Counted from the stretch's first letter, positions 1-7,787 are shown. The stretch is 37,526 nt of DNA from Pseudomonadota bacterium (GCA_021848825.1 JAJZTQ010000025.1:1-37526); one strand, 5' to 3'. The notes: a model not told the origin generated them from the letters alone. Translations and numbers: made by a program.

Positions 1-393
1 GCTAACTTAAATTAGGCACCCTAAAAGGTGCAAATAAATGCGTCATATGCGGCCTAATCCTGAAAGTCTCCTATAACATCATGAATTCTAATGACACCGA
101 AAATTTATGGCGCCCGAAAAGCTGGAGAAACCCGCCGCAATGTTCTGATCTGAACTATCGGGAATCATGTTATGCCGAAAACAAGATAAAAACAACACCG
201 ATTCAACACATTGGAATCATTCTACGGCGGCGCGCCGCCAAGCTGCGCACGCAACAGCAAGTGAAGCCCCTCGTTCCGGGGATTGTTCATCATCGTTGCA
301 CAGGCCGGTGGGTCCGGGGTCACCCATGTGTCGCGCTTCGCGCCGCCAGAGCTGGGCTGAAGCCGGGCATTCGGCAACTTCAGCGAGGCTCTA
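1..393. other. Unassigned accessory DNA upstream of brnTA
   Basis: I see no gene here that I recognise. Short open frames exist on both strands, but none shows a family motif or a convincing ribosome binding site. A perfect GC-rich palindrome, GGCGGCGCGCCGCC, lies at 226-239, and a small hairpin (CCCC/GGGG arms) lies near 267-281. The base composition is uneven, with an AT-rich first 200 bases and a GC-rich stretch after 225. That fits patchwork accessory DNA next to the toxin-antitoxin pair, but it is only an inference. Confidence 0.4.
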
Positions 394-443
394 ATTGTAT
401 CTACAATTTTCACTGACTTCCATGTATAATGCATCTACGATTT
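394..443 (+). promoter_or_regulatory. brnTA promoter with duplicated putative BrnA operator
   Basis: A perfect -10 hexamer TATAAT preceded by TG lies at 425-430, 18 bases before the GTG start of brnT. A perfect palindrome ATTGTA-TC-TACAAT spans 394-407. A 14-base near-copy of its right part (TGTATCTACAATTT at 396-409, TGCATCTACGATTT at 430-443, two mismatches) recurs 34 bases downstream. The two copies bracket the -10, as expected for a ribbon-helix-helix antitoxin that represses its own operon. No good -35 is present at standard spacing, so activity may rest on the extended -10. The assignment to BrnA is inferred from position. Confidence 0.6.
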
Positions 444-447
444 ACTG

Positions 448-720
448 GTGATTACCTTCGACGAAACCAAGCGCCAAACAAACATCGCCAAGCATGGCAT
501 TGATCTTGCGGCGTTGTCAGGTTTCTTTGATGGGGTCTTGCTAACCCGCGAGGATGCACGCGAATCCTATGGGGAATTGCGCTTTCAAAGCGTTGGCTGG
601 CACAAGGGAGAATTGCTGTTCGTTGTCTGGACGCCGGGTGACGACGAATGGCCTCACATTATTTCGGCGAGAATGGCGAAAAAACATGAGCGCGAAGCGT
701 GGACACGTTACTGCAGATGA
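448..720 (+). CDS. brnT: BrnT family toxin
   Basis: This 90-residue protein matches the BrnT family (DUF497), RNase toxins with a RelE-like fold that cleave RNA and stop translation until the partner antitoxin binds them. Visible hallmarks are the N-terminal 'F.D..K...N..KHGI.' segment (residues 4-20), the central 'F.D......D.R.SYGE.R' region, 'G......VVWT' and the C-terminal 'ISAR.A.K.ERE.W..Y'. The length is normal for the family. The start is GTG at 448, placed just after an extended -10 promoter. The end overlaps the antitoxin start by 35 bases, so the two genes are translationally coupled in the usual toxin-first order. Confidence 0.9.
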   Translation: MITFDETKRQTNIAKHGIDLAALSGFFDGVLLTREDARESYGELRFQSVGWHKGELLFVVWTPGDDEWPHIISARMAKKHEREAWTRYCR

Positions 721-961
721 TGCACCGGTAACTAGACCAGGCGATTGGAATGATGCATTTGTAACCCATTCGGCGGACGAGTTGCGCAAAGAGGTAGCTG
801 CACGCCGCACTCGCGGGCCAAACAAGCGTCCGACGAAGGAGCAAGTTGCGGTACGCTTTAGCCCGGAAGTGCTCGCTTATTTCCGTGCTACCGGGGCAGG
901 CTGGCAAACACGCATGGACGAAGCGTTGCGCGAGTATGTGTCTCAGCACAAATCAGCGTAA
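686..961 (+). CDS. brnA: BrnA family antitoxin
   Basis: This 91-residue partner of BrnT should neutralise the toxin and repress the operon as a ribbon-helix-helix DNA-binding dimer. The C-terminal half carries the BrnA-type RHH region: a basic 'RGPNKRPTKEQVAVRFSPEV' strand-helix segment (about residues 44-63), then 'ATGAGWQTRMDEALREYV' (about 68-85). The N-terminal half is hydrophilic and probably wraps the toxin. The chosen ATG at 686 lies inside the brnT reading frame. An open frame extends further upstream, but it overlaps the toxin and has no family similarity. Two palindromic boxes upstream of brnT are the likely binding sites. Confidence 0.87.
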   Translation: MSAKRGHVTADDAPVTRPGDWNDAFVTHSADELRKEVAARRTRGPNKRPTKEQVAVRFSPEVLAYFRATGAGWQTRMDEALREYVSQHKSA

Positions 962-1001
962 CTCTATTGTCAGCAGCCGAACCCATTGGACAAAGCCAGT
1001 C

Positions 1002-1090
1002 TGAGCCGACCCGGGTTTTCCGGAGACTTCCAGAAGCAGACAAAGCAAGGTATTCAAGCCTGAAGCGGTCAGACTGTTGGAGCCGGCTAC
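1002..1090 (+). mobile_element. Remnant of an IS3-type element (left end and OrfA start)
   Basis: TGAGCC-GACCCGGGTTTTCCGGAGAC from 1002 resembles the left end seen in many IS3-family elements. It is followed in one frame (1038-1082) by 'RQSKVFKPEAVRLLE', which looks like the N-terminus of an IS3 OrfA helix-turn-helix protein with a few residues missing. After about 1090 the frame loses similarity, no start codon or OrfB follows, and the chromosomal GGDEF-EAL gene begins at 1160. I read it as an eroded insertion-sequence end. The family is recognised from pattern only. Confidence 0.35.
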
Positions 1091-1159
1091 CCGATTAGCG
1101 GCAGCCGGCAGGGCACGCAGGGCCGGGCGGCGAATGCAGCGAAGCCGTTCGCCGACAGC

Positions 1160-3580
1160 TCAGGATGGGGTTCGGGAGCAGGAGCCCCTGTCCGCCAGCC
1201 ACTTTTTCAGGCTCTCGGCCCGCATCGGAGGCGCGATCCAATAGCCCTGGCCCAATTCGCAGCCTATCGAGACGAGAAGCCTGCCATGCTCTTCGGTCTC
1301 GACCCCCTCCGCGATCACATGACGCCGGAATGCCGAGGCGAGTCCGATGATGCCTTCCACTATCGCGAGATCGTCCTGATCGACAAGCATGTCGCGCACG
1401 AAGCTCCGATCGATTTTCAGCATCCTCGCGGGCAAATGCTTCAGATAGGTGAGCGAGGAATACCCCGTGCCGAAGTCGTCGAGCGCGAATTGAACGCCGA
1501 TCTCCTGACAGGCGCGCAGTATGGCCGAGACGGCATTCAAATCCTCAAGAGCGCTTGTTTCGAGGATTTCGAGCTCGATATGACCTGGCGGAATGTCTCC
1601 ATGGTGGGAAAGAAGCTTCGAGAGCTGCGGTACGAAATCCTTTCTCAGAAGATCGCGCGCCGCGACATTCACGCTGACTGGAATGTCGAGGCCGGAAGCC
1701 CGCCAGGCGCTTATCTGCTTGAACGCGGTATCGATCACCCATTCTCCCACTTCCAGCCCCAGGGAATTGTTCGCGATTACGGGCATGAAGTCTTGCGGCA
1801 GAAGAACGCCGCGCGACTGGTGGTTCCAGCGGATCAAAGCTTCTGCGCCGACGAAGGCGCCGCTCTTCATGTTGACCTTGGGCTGATAGTAGAGCTCGAA
1901 TTCTCCGTCGGCGAGTGCGCGGCGGATATGCTCGAGGCTCTCCCTGTGGCTCTTTACGGCCCTGTCGTGCGCGATATCGAAGAGGTGATAACGGTTTTTC
2001 CCCGCCTGCTTCGCCTGGTACATGGCCTGATCCGCATGTCTTATCAACTGATCGGGGTCCACCCCGTCCTGCGGATAGATCGTCACCCCTATGCTTGCCG
2101 AAACCTGGAGGACGGTCTCGTTCACGGCAACGGGATCGGACGCGGCATGGAGGAGCCGCTCCAGTACGGGCTGGGAATCCCATGGCGCTTCGATTCCCAG
2201 GAGCACCGCAACGAATTCGTCTCCTCCGATGCGCGCAAGGCTGTCTCCTTCCCTGAGCGCGGATTTCATCCTCTTCGCAACCGAAATCAGGAGCATGTCG
2301 CCGACATCGTGTCCATGATTGTCATTCACGACCTTGAAACCGTCCAGATCGAGATAAGCCACGATCAGAGACCTGTCTCGCTTCCTGCTCTCATGTATCG
2401 CCTGCTGCAGGATCTCCGCGAGCAGAACCCTGTTCGGAAGGCCCGTCAGGTTGTCATAATGCGCGGTACGCTCGAGCTCTTTCTGGTGCGCCTTCATCAG
2501 GGTGATGTCGGAAAAAAGCCCGACATAGTTGAGCGTCCTGCCTGCGGCGTCGCGCACGGCGCTGATGGACAGCATTTCCGTGTATTCTTCCCCGCTTTTT
2601 TTCCTTTTCAGGAGCTCCCCGTTCCAGCGTCCTTCTTCCTTCAGCACCTGAAAAATGGCATCGTCGATGCCGAAAATGCTTCTGCCCAGGGCTTCCTGAC
2701 GCCCGAAACCGGTTATCTCGGTGTAAGCGTCGTTGACTTCGACGATCGTTCCTTCCGGATCGGTGATGATGATCCCCTCCCTGGCATGCGAGAAAACGCT
2801 TGCAGCCAGCTGGAGCCGGGCCTCGATCTCCTTGCGCTTCGTGATGTCTGCTGAAGTCCCGATCATGCGAAGCGGCTTTCCGGTTTCGCTCCGACTCACC
2901 ACCATGCCGCGCGTATGGAGCCACTTGTAGCTTCCGTCCTGGCAGCGGACCTGCTGCTCGATGACATAGTGATCGGTTTCGTTCTCCGCTACCGCGCGAA
3001 GCGCATCCACGGTGTTGCCCAGGCTCTCGGGATGAAGGCGATCGGCCCAGTCGTTCAGGTATCTGTCCTGTTCCTCGGGCCCGAACCCCAGAATTTCCTT
3101 GAGCCGCTTCGATGCGACATTGACGCCGGTGCGGAAGTCGTAATCCCAAACACCGTCTCCCGCCCCTTCCAGGGCGAAGCGCCAGCGCTCTTCGGCTGCC
3201 TTGAGTTCCACCGCTGCGCGCCGCTGCTCCGTCATGTCCCTCGCGAAGGCGAGCTGGAGAGTTTCCCCTCCTTTTTCAGATTGATAGGGAACGGCATGGG
3301 CTTCCATCCACCTCCTGATGCCGTTCTTTTCCAGGATTTCGAACTGGAGAACCCCCTTCTCTCCCGAGCAGACGCGGCTGTTGAATTCGGAAAATGCATC
3401 GTGATGTTCCGGGGGCAGAATCGAGTAAATGCTCTGCACCTCGTCGAGAAACCCAACCCCGACAAGCCCGAGCCCGGAAGGATTCATGGAAATGACTCTT
3501 CCTCCCCGATCGAGGAGCATCACGCATTCCGATGCGGCATTGAAAATGGCTTGCACCGCATCCTGCCAATCGTGGGCCAT
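1160..3580 (-). CDS. PAS-PAS-PAS-GGDEF-EAL cyclic-di-GMP turnover protein
   Basis: This soluble 806-residue protein likely makes and/or degrades cyclic-di-GMP in response to a PAS-bound signal. Three PAS/PAC modules lie at about residues 5-120, 130-250 and 255-370. A GGDEF domain follows (about 375-535) with an intact GGDEF at 452-456 and an inhibitory RxxD (REGD) at 443-446. The EAL domain (about 550-795) has the EAL triad at 580-582, DDFGTGYSS, KIDRSFV and AEGVET. Both output domains therefore appear catalytically competent. There is no transmembrane segment or signal peptide. I chose the ATG at 3580; a TTG at 3610 would add 10 residues. It is monocistronic, with accessory remnants downstream. 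The sensed ligand cannot be told. Confidence 0.92.
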   Translation of the reverse strand: MAHDWQDAVQAIFNAASECVMLLDRGGRVISMNPSGLGLVGVGFLDEVQSIYSILPPEHHDAFSEFNSRVCSGEKGVLQFEILEKNGIRRWMEAHAVPYQSEKGGETLQLAFARDMTEQRRAAVELKAAEERWRFALEGAGDGVWDYDFRTGVNVASKRLKEILGFGPEEQDRYLNDWADRLHPESLGNTVDALRAVAENETDHYVIEQQVRCQDGSYKWLHTRGMVVSRSETGKPLRMIGTSADITKRKEIEARLQLAASVFSHAREGIIITDPEGTIVEVNDAYTEITGFGRQEALGRSIFGIDDAIFQVLKEEGRWNGELLKRKKSGEEYTEMLSISAVRDAAGRTLNYVGLFSDITLMKAHQKELERTAHYDNLTGLPNRVLLAEILQQAIHESRKRDRSLIVAYLDLDGFKVVNDNHGHDVGDMLLISVAKRMKSALREGDSLARIGGDEFVAVLLGIEAPWDSQPVLERLLHAASDPVAVNETVLQVSASIGVTIYPQDGVDPDQLIRHADQAMYQAKQAGKNRYHLFDIAHDRAVKSHRESLEHIRRALADGEFELYYQPKVNMKSGAFVGAEALIRWNHQSRGVLLPQDFMPVIANNSLGLEVGEWVIDTAFKQISAWRASGLDIPVSVNVAARDLLRKDFVPQLSKLLSHHGDIPPGHIELEILETSALEDLNAVSAILRACQEIGVQFALDDFGTGYSSLTYLKHLPARMLKIDRSFVRDMLVDQDDLAIVEGIIGLASAFRRHVIAEGVETEEHGRLLVSIGCELGQGYWIAPPMRAESLKKWLADRGSCSRTPS

Positions 3581-3694
3581 GCGGCATTCTTCATCAGGTT
3601 GCTTCTTCAATTTTCTTTCATCCGGTTCTGAAGGCTGCGCCCGTCTCAGCGATGGGTCGACTGCATGGATCGACTCCTGATCGAGAACATCGAT

Positions 3695-4738
3695 TCATCG
3701 GCTTCGATCGGCAAACCCGATCCGCTTCGCGCCGTAGTCGAAAATCGCATAGACCATGTCGAGAAAGAGAGAACCCACCAGGAGCATGCCTTCCGGCATC
3801 CCGTCCAGGACCTGGATGCCGAGCTCCCAGTATTCCTCGTTGAGCTTCAAAAAATACTGCCGAGGTTCTAGCTTGTAGTTTTTCTCGCCCAGAAGAAGCT
3901 GTATTTCCGGGTAGCGATCCAGTTCCTTTTCGGACGATACATAGGTCGGAAGCGCTCCATTTTCAGTCACTGCACTTACAAGGGCGCCGATGAGGTCTGA
4001 AGGGCCCTTGAAAAAGGAAGAGCCGCTGTCGAGCACGAAATTCTTCACGCTGGCCCCTGTCGTCTGTCCGTCGACGAGAAATGCGTCCAGTTTTACCGCC
4101 CATAGGTAATCGAGCGAAGATCCGCTCGTGTCCTGCAGAGGCAGCCAATGCAGGGTTTCAGGCTTGTATTTCCGGGGGTCGTCGAATCCGATAGTGCATT
4201 CCCCCACCCCCTTTCCCTCATCCGTCCAGAAGCAGGCCAGGGGTTTGTCGATCTTTCCGTCTTTCAAAAGCTGGAGCATCAGGGCTTCAGTTGTTCCCTC
4301 CTTTTTCCAATACGGCGAAGGAATCGCAATCCCGCCGTCGCAGGCGAGCTCCTGAAACTGGCATCCGGTGTAATGTGTCGCCGCCTCGAAATGCATCCTG
4401 TCTCTGGTCTTCGCACGCGTCCCATCGGGAAGATCAAGGGTGAAGATGTCCGAGCCCATGACCACCGTCATGATACCCCAGGGGCCGAAATCCTTCTGAA
4501 CCGGCTCGGGATCGAGGACCTGGTAAGTTTCCGATTTCGTCGCATCGAATCTTCCATGAGCCATGCAAGCATTCGTGGTGCAAGCCCTGGACGTCACCCA
4601 GGTATTGTCCGTTCCGGAGTCGATCATGAACTTGAACTCCTGAACGGGCGTGCCCAGCCCCATTTTCGATGACCACGGGGTTGCGCCGTCCTCCGAGAGC
4701 TCGCCCAATTGCAGCGGAAAAACGATCCCCTTTTCCAT
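3695..4738 (-). CDS. Pepsin-family (A1) aspartic protease, bacterial
   Basis: This 347-residue protein has the two-lobed layout of pepsin-like aspartic proteases. The first lobe has 'GLGTPVQEFKFMIDSGTDNTWV' with catalytic Asp40 (DSG), followed by a 'C....C..H..FD...SETYQ' segment just like the eukaryotic family. The second lobe has 'FVLDSGSSFFKGP' with Asp237, and it ends in 'LLVGSLFLDMVYAIFDYGAKRIGFA', the classic C-terminal A1 signature. The flap region reads DFGPWG, so the usual flap tyrosine seems to be phenylalanine. There is no signal peptide and no obvious propeptide, as in the few known bacterial pepsins (shewasins). The ATG at 4738 has AGGG upstream and lies 8 bases after the avidin-like stop, so the genes are probably co-translated. 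A1 proteases are rare in bacteria; transfer is plausible. Confidence 0.88.
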   Translation of the reverse strand: MEKGIVFPLQLGELSEDGATPWSSKMGLGTPVQEFKFMIDSGTDNTWVTSRACTTNACMAHGRFDATKSETYQVLDPEPVQKDFGPWGIMTVVMGSDIFTLDLPDGTRAKTRDRMHFEAATHYTGCQFQELACDGGIAIPSPYWKKEGTTEALMLQLLKDGKIDKPLACFWTDEGKGVGECTIGFDDPRKYKPETLHWLPLQDTSGSSLDYLWAVKLDAFLVDGQTTGASVKNFVLDSGSSFFKGPSDLIGALVSAVTENGALPTYVSSEKELDRYPEIQLLLGEKNYKLEPRQYFLKLNEEYWELGIQVLDGMPEGMLLVGSLFLDMVYAIFDYGAKRIGFADRSR

Positions 4739-4746
4739 CTCGCACC

Positions 4747-5130
4747 CTATTTTCGTTTGAAAGTGGCCTTGTCTATGATGGTCGATCCCCAATTGTTCTG
4801 GGGATCGGTATTTTCCTGGAGAAGATAGGTCGTTGTCATGACTTCCTTCCCATCGATGATCTGGATTTGCCCGGAAAAAGCCGAAACCCAGTTTGCATCG
4901 GCTGGATCTCCCCCCAGGTCACGCCAGGATACCGAGAATGCAAGCGCCTGACTGTTGATCTTGGGATCGGGCTTCGTGTCTGTAATCCCCGTCACCCGGT
5001 ATTTTCCGGATGCACCTGTGGTCGACGCATAAGTCCCTGAAAAAATACCCGTGGCGGAATCCACCTCAAGGATATCCATCAAGGACCCGTATTCGTTCAC
5101 CCATTTTCCGCTTACATCGACGTATCTCAT
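4747..5130 (-). CDS. Avidin/streptavidin-family protein
   Basis: This 127-residue single-domain protein matches the avidin beta-barrel from end to end. By my alignment to streptavidin, the biotin-contact equivalents kept are Asn12, Ser16, Tyr34, Ser36, Trp69 and Trp114 (subunit-exchange tryptophan). Ser83 replaces Thr90 and Phe85 replaces Trp92, as Phe does in avidin. Changed positions are Tyr102 for Trp108, Trp81 for Ser88 and Ala122 for Asp128, so biotin affinity may be reduced. Most bacterial avidins are exported, but this one begins directly at the barrel. A TGA lies in frame just upstream of the ATG, so no signal peptide is encoded. The start has GGGGG upstream. It is the first gene of a pair with the A1 protease. 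Confidence 0.85.
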   Translation of the reverse strand: MRYVDVSGKWVNEYGSLMDILEVDSATGIFSGTYASTTGASGKYRVTGITDTKPDPKINSQALAFSVSWRDLGGDPADANWVSAFSGQIQIIDGKEVMTTTYLLQENTDPQNNWGSTIIDKATFKRK

Positions 5131-5288
5131 GCATCCCCCATTTCAGTCTGCAAAATCGTTGCCCGGCCCGCCGGGTCTTTTCTGGCAGGAATGGCCCATT
5201 CAGGGTTTCGTTTTTTCCCTTCCAAACAGAACAGATCAGGCATGCGGTCACAGGTGCGGGGGCACGCCTTGAAATCACGAAAAGGCCT

Positions 5289-5333
5289 ATGTTCATTCGA
5301 GTTAGGAAGCTTGTCAATATGTCAGGTTTGACA
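5289..5333 (-). promoter_or_regulatory. Possible promoter and TGTCA-box operator for the avidin-protease pair
   Basis: Read on the minus strand, a consensus -35 TTGACA (plus positions 5312-5317) lies upstream of the avidin-like gene, but the matching -10 at 17-18 bases is poor. A dyad TGTCA-GGTT-TGACA occupies 5320-5333, with a third TGTCA at 5312-5316. Such a cluster of half-sites around a -35 suggests a regulator binding site. The leader to the start codon would be about 160 bases, so a closer promoter is possible. Confidence 0.35.
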
Positions 5334-5640
5334 GTTACATGAACAATAATTCATGATATCGAATGCCGACAATTTCACGGCGGACAGACCATGAAAAAAG
5401 ATCGACTGTCTGCAATGATGCTGGCGCAGGCCAACGAGCAGGACGTGCTGCAGACCCGCGGGCGGCAGGGGCTCTTCGCCGGGAATTCCAGGGACGCATG
5501 CCAAATTATTGGCCCTTAGGGACTTGTCTTTTCAGTTAATTTGACGGCATCCAGCGATGGGGCCGGGGTGCGCAGCTTGAATTATCGGAAAAGGCGGACG
5601 ATTCAGGATCTGGCACCCAACTGCAGATCGATCCGGGAAT
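5334..5640. other. Unassigned intergenic stretch
   Basis: I find no recognisable gene here. A short plus-strand frame beginning at about 5391 (43 codons) has no clear family, and its ribosome binding site is unconvincing. The stretch is bounded by the TGTCA boxes on one side and two truncated genes on the other, so it is probably decaying DNA. Confidence 0.4.
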
Positions 5641-5642
5641 GC

Positions 5643-5760
5643 CTAGACCTCGATCGCGACCTTGCCAAAGTGCTTCGCGCCTTTCAGGTATTCGCAGGCG
5701 TTCCGCGCCTCGTCGAAAGGAAAGGCGAAATCGACGACGGCCTCGCCGAGGGAATCCTGC
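5643..5760 (-). pseudogene. C-terminal fragment of a zinc-type alcohol dehydrogenase/quinone oxidoreductase
   Basis: On the minus strand, the last roughly 35 codons before a TAG at 5643-5645 read 'EAVVDFAFPFDEARNACEYLKGAKHFGKVAIEV'. This is the typical C-terminus of medium-chain (MDR) alcohol dehydrogenases, where 'FPF.EA..A..YL..G.HFGK.VI.V' closes the catalytic domain. Upstream of about 5760 the similarity stops abruptly, with no Rossmann domain or start codon. The remnant abuts a broken MazF-like gene on the other strand, which suggests a deletion or insertion junction near 5760-5771. Confidence 0.6.
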
Positions 5761-5770
5761 GGGTGACCGC

Positions 5771-5932
5771 ACCGGTCCTGTTCGGCCAGCCTTGCTGATT
5801 CAGTCTGAGCAATTCGGCGAGCACGCCGCCATGACCGTCAAGCGGGAAAAAATCGGCGCCGCCTTCGGACATATCGATGCGGATGCCCTGATGGAAATCG
5901 AGCGTAACCCGGCCTTATTCCTCGGCATAGCA
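5771..5932 (+). pseudogene. MazF/PemK-family toxin remnant with an internal deletion
   Basis: The plus frame reads 'GPVRPALLIQSEQFGEHA' and then directly 'AMTVKREKIGAAFGHIDADALMEIERNPALFLGIA'. The first part is the N-terminal strand of MazF/PemK endoribonucleases ('RPALVIQSD.FN.H'). The second is their C-terminal end ('DKAMTV.R.KIG..FG.LD...M..V.RALA.FLGLA'). The roughly 40 residues normally between them are missing, with the join near 5820-5831. There is no start codon, and no stop after FLGIA. It is a dead toxin gene. The antitoxin is not visible. Confidence 0.6.
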
Positions 5933-5951
5933 ACGGCCTGCAGGCGAAAGC

Positions 5952-7787
5952 TCAGGCTAGCGTATCCAGCTCGGAATGGAATTCAAGCCATTCGTTCTCA
6001 ATCCCGGAGAGTTTCGATTCGATCTGCGCCTGCCTGAGAAGCGCCGCCTTCACCTTCTCTCTTTCTTCATAGAATGCGGGATCGGCGATTCTTTCCTCTA
6101 TTTCCCTCTTTTCGGCATTCAGCCTTTCCATTTCTTCTTCCAGTTTTGCTATCTTGAGCTGAAGCGGCCTGCGCCTCGCCCTCAAACCAGCCTCGATCCG
6201 TTTCCTGTTTTCCTTCTCCGGCCTGTTTTCGACAGGACCCTGCAATACCTTCCTGCCGTAATCCGCTATATCCCCCTCGAAGGAAAGCGCCTTCCCATCC
6301 TCGACCAGGATCAGCTCGTCGGTCACCGTCCTGATGAGATGCCGGTCGTGGGAGACGATCACCATCGCCCCCTCGTAGCTTTGCAAGGCGAGATTGAGGG
6401 CATGCCTCATCTCCAGATCGAGATGGTTCGTGGGTTCGTCGAGAAGCAGAAGATTGGGCTTTTCCCTGACGATGAGGGCAAGGGAGAGCCTCGCTTTCTC
6501 CCCTCCAGAGAAACTGCCTACCGATGAAAAAACCTTTTCCCCGGAAAAACCGAATTTCCCGAGATGATCCCTGATCTGCTGCTCCGTCCATTTCTGGTCG
6601 AGCCTCTGGAGATGCCAGAACGGGCTTTCTTCGCTTCTCAGGCTCTCGAGCTGATGCTGGGCGAAATAGCCGATTTTCAGCCCCCGCCCCTCCACCCTCT
6701 CACCCGAAATCGCCCCGATTTCACCCGAAATGAGCTTGATGAGCGTCGACTTTCCCGCCCCGTTCGCGCCGATGAGACCTATCCTGTTTCCCGCTTCGAT
6801 GGCCAGAGTGACTTTTTTCAGGACAGGCGTCAAACCATAGCCTGCATCGACATCGACGAGCTTCAGAAGCGGGCTGGACGAGGCAAGCGGCGGCTCGAAC
6901 TCGAAGCTGAATGGCGAGTCCGCATGAGCCCTGGATATCATTTCCATTCGCTCCAGCGCCTTTATCCTGCTCTGAGCCTGTCTCGCCTTGGTCGCCTTGG
7001 CCCTGAACCGCTCTATGTAGGACTGCAGATGGGCGACCTTCCTCTGCTGCTTCTGGAAGGCGGATTCATTCTGGGCGAGATTCGCAGCGCGCTGCCGCTC
7101 GAATTCCTCGTAGTTTCCGGAATAGAGTTTCATGCACCGGTTCTCGACATGACAGATCGCATCGACCGTGTTGTCCAGGAATTCCCGATCGTGCGAGATC
7201 AGCAGCAGCGTGCCTTGATAGCTCTTCAGCCATTCCTCCAGCCAGTAGACCGCCTCGAGATCGAGATGGTTGGTGGGCTCATCCAGAAGCAAAATGTCCG
7301 ACCTGCACATCAGGGCTTTCGCGAGATTGAGCCTCATCCGCCATCCTCCCGAGAAGGATGAAACAGGGCTTGAAATCATTTCGTCATCGAAACCCAGGCC
7401 GTGCATCAGCCGGGATGCCCTCGCCCTGGCCGAATAACCGCCTATTTCCTCGAATCTGGCAAGGACATGCGCAAGGGCTTCCCCTTCGCCGCCCATTTCC
7501 GATTCGAGTTTTCGCAATTCCTGATCGCCGTCCATCACATGCTCTATGGCAGGCTCGAGGGATGCCTCGACTTCCTGCTCGACATGCGAAATCACGCTCG
7601 TTGCAGGAATGTCCACATCTCCGGAATCCGCATGGAGTTCGTTCTTGAGGAGGGAGAAGAAGCTCGACTTTCCGCAGCCGTTCGAGCCCGTTATCCCGAC
7701 CTTCTGGCCGTGATGGATGGTGATGTCTACATCGAGTAGAAGGGGATTTCCTCCCCTGTAGAGCGAGGCTTTCTTCAGAGAGATCAT
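5952..7787 (-). CDS. ABC-F family ATPase (YheS-like)
   Basis: This 611-residue protein has two tandem ABC ATPase domains and no membrane segments, as in ABC-F translation factors that act in the ribosomal E site. Domain 1 has Walker A GSNGCGKSS (34-42), signature SSFSGG and Walker B ILLLDEPTNHLDLEA. A linker with the 'Q..ESAFQKQQRKVAHLQSYIERFRAKATKARQAQSR' helix follows, which is the ABC-F interdomain arm. Domain 2 has GANGAGKST, GSFSGGEKARLS and LLLLDEPTNHLD. A C-terminal coiled coil of about 80 residues (520-605) is present. Length and layout fit YheS better than EttA, which lacks this tail. The ATG at 7787 lies just beyond the pnp terminator with no strong Shine-Dalgarno. Confidence 0.9.
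   Translation of the reverse strand: MISLKKASLYRGGNPLLLDVDITIHHGQKVGITGSNGCGKSSFFSLLKNELHADSGDVDIPATSVISHVEQEVEASLEPAIEHVMDGDQELRKLESEMGGEGEALAHVLARFEEIGGYSARARASRLMHGLGFDDEMISSPVSSFSGGWRMRLNLAKALMCRSDILLLDEPTNHLDLEAVYWLEEWLKSYQGTLLLISHDREFLDNTVDAICHVENRCMKLYSGNYEEFERQRAANLAQNESAFQKQQRKVAHLQSYIERFRAKATKARQAQSRIKALERMEMISRAHADSPFSFEFEPPLASSSPLLKLVDVDAGYGLTPVLKKVTLAIEAGNRIGLIGANGAGKSTLIKLISGEIGAISGERVEGRGLKIGYFAQHQLESLRSEESPFWHLQRLDQKWTEQQIRDHLGKFGFSGEKVFSSVGSFSGGEKARLSLALIVREKPNLLLLDEPTNHLDLEMRHALNLALQSYEGAMVIVSHDRHLIRTVTDELILVEDGKALSFEGDIADYGRKVLQGPVENRPEKENRKRIEAGLRARRRPLQLKIAKLEEEMERLNAEKREIEERIADPAFYEEREKVKAALLRQAQIESKLSGIENEWLEFHSELDTLA

Noticed and set aside
226-239. Perfect 14-bp palindrome GGCGGCGCGCCGCC
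   Set aside because: It lies in GC-rich DNA with no promoter or gene nearby, and chance is a sufficient explanation.
81-434. Open frames of 70-111 codons on both strands
   Set aside because: No family motif, no ribosome binding site and biased, low-complexity composition; they overlap each other and look like chance frames.
1286-2854. Long plus-strand open frame of 522 codons
   Set aside because: It is the antisense shadow of the GGDEF-EAL gene; GC-rich codon use keeps the opposite strand open.
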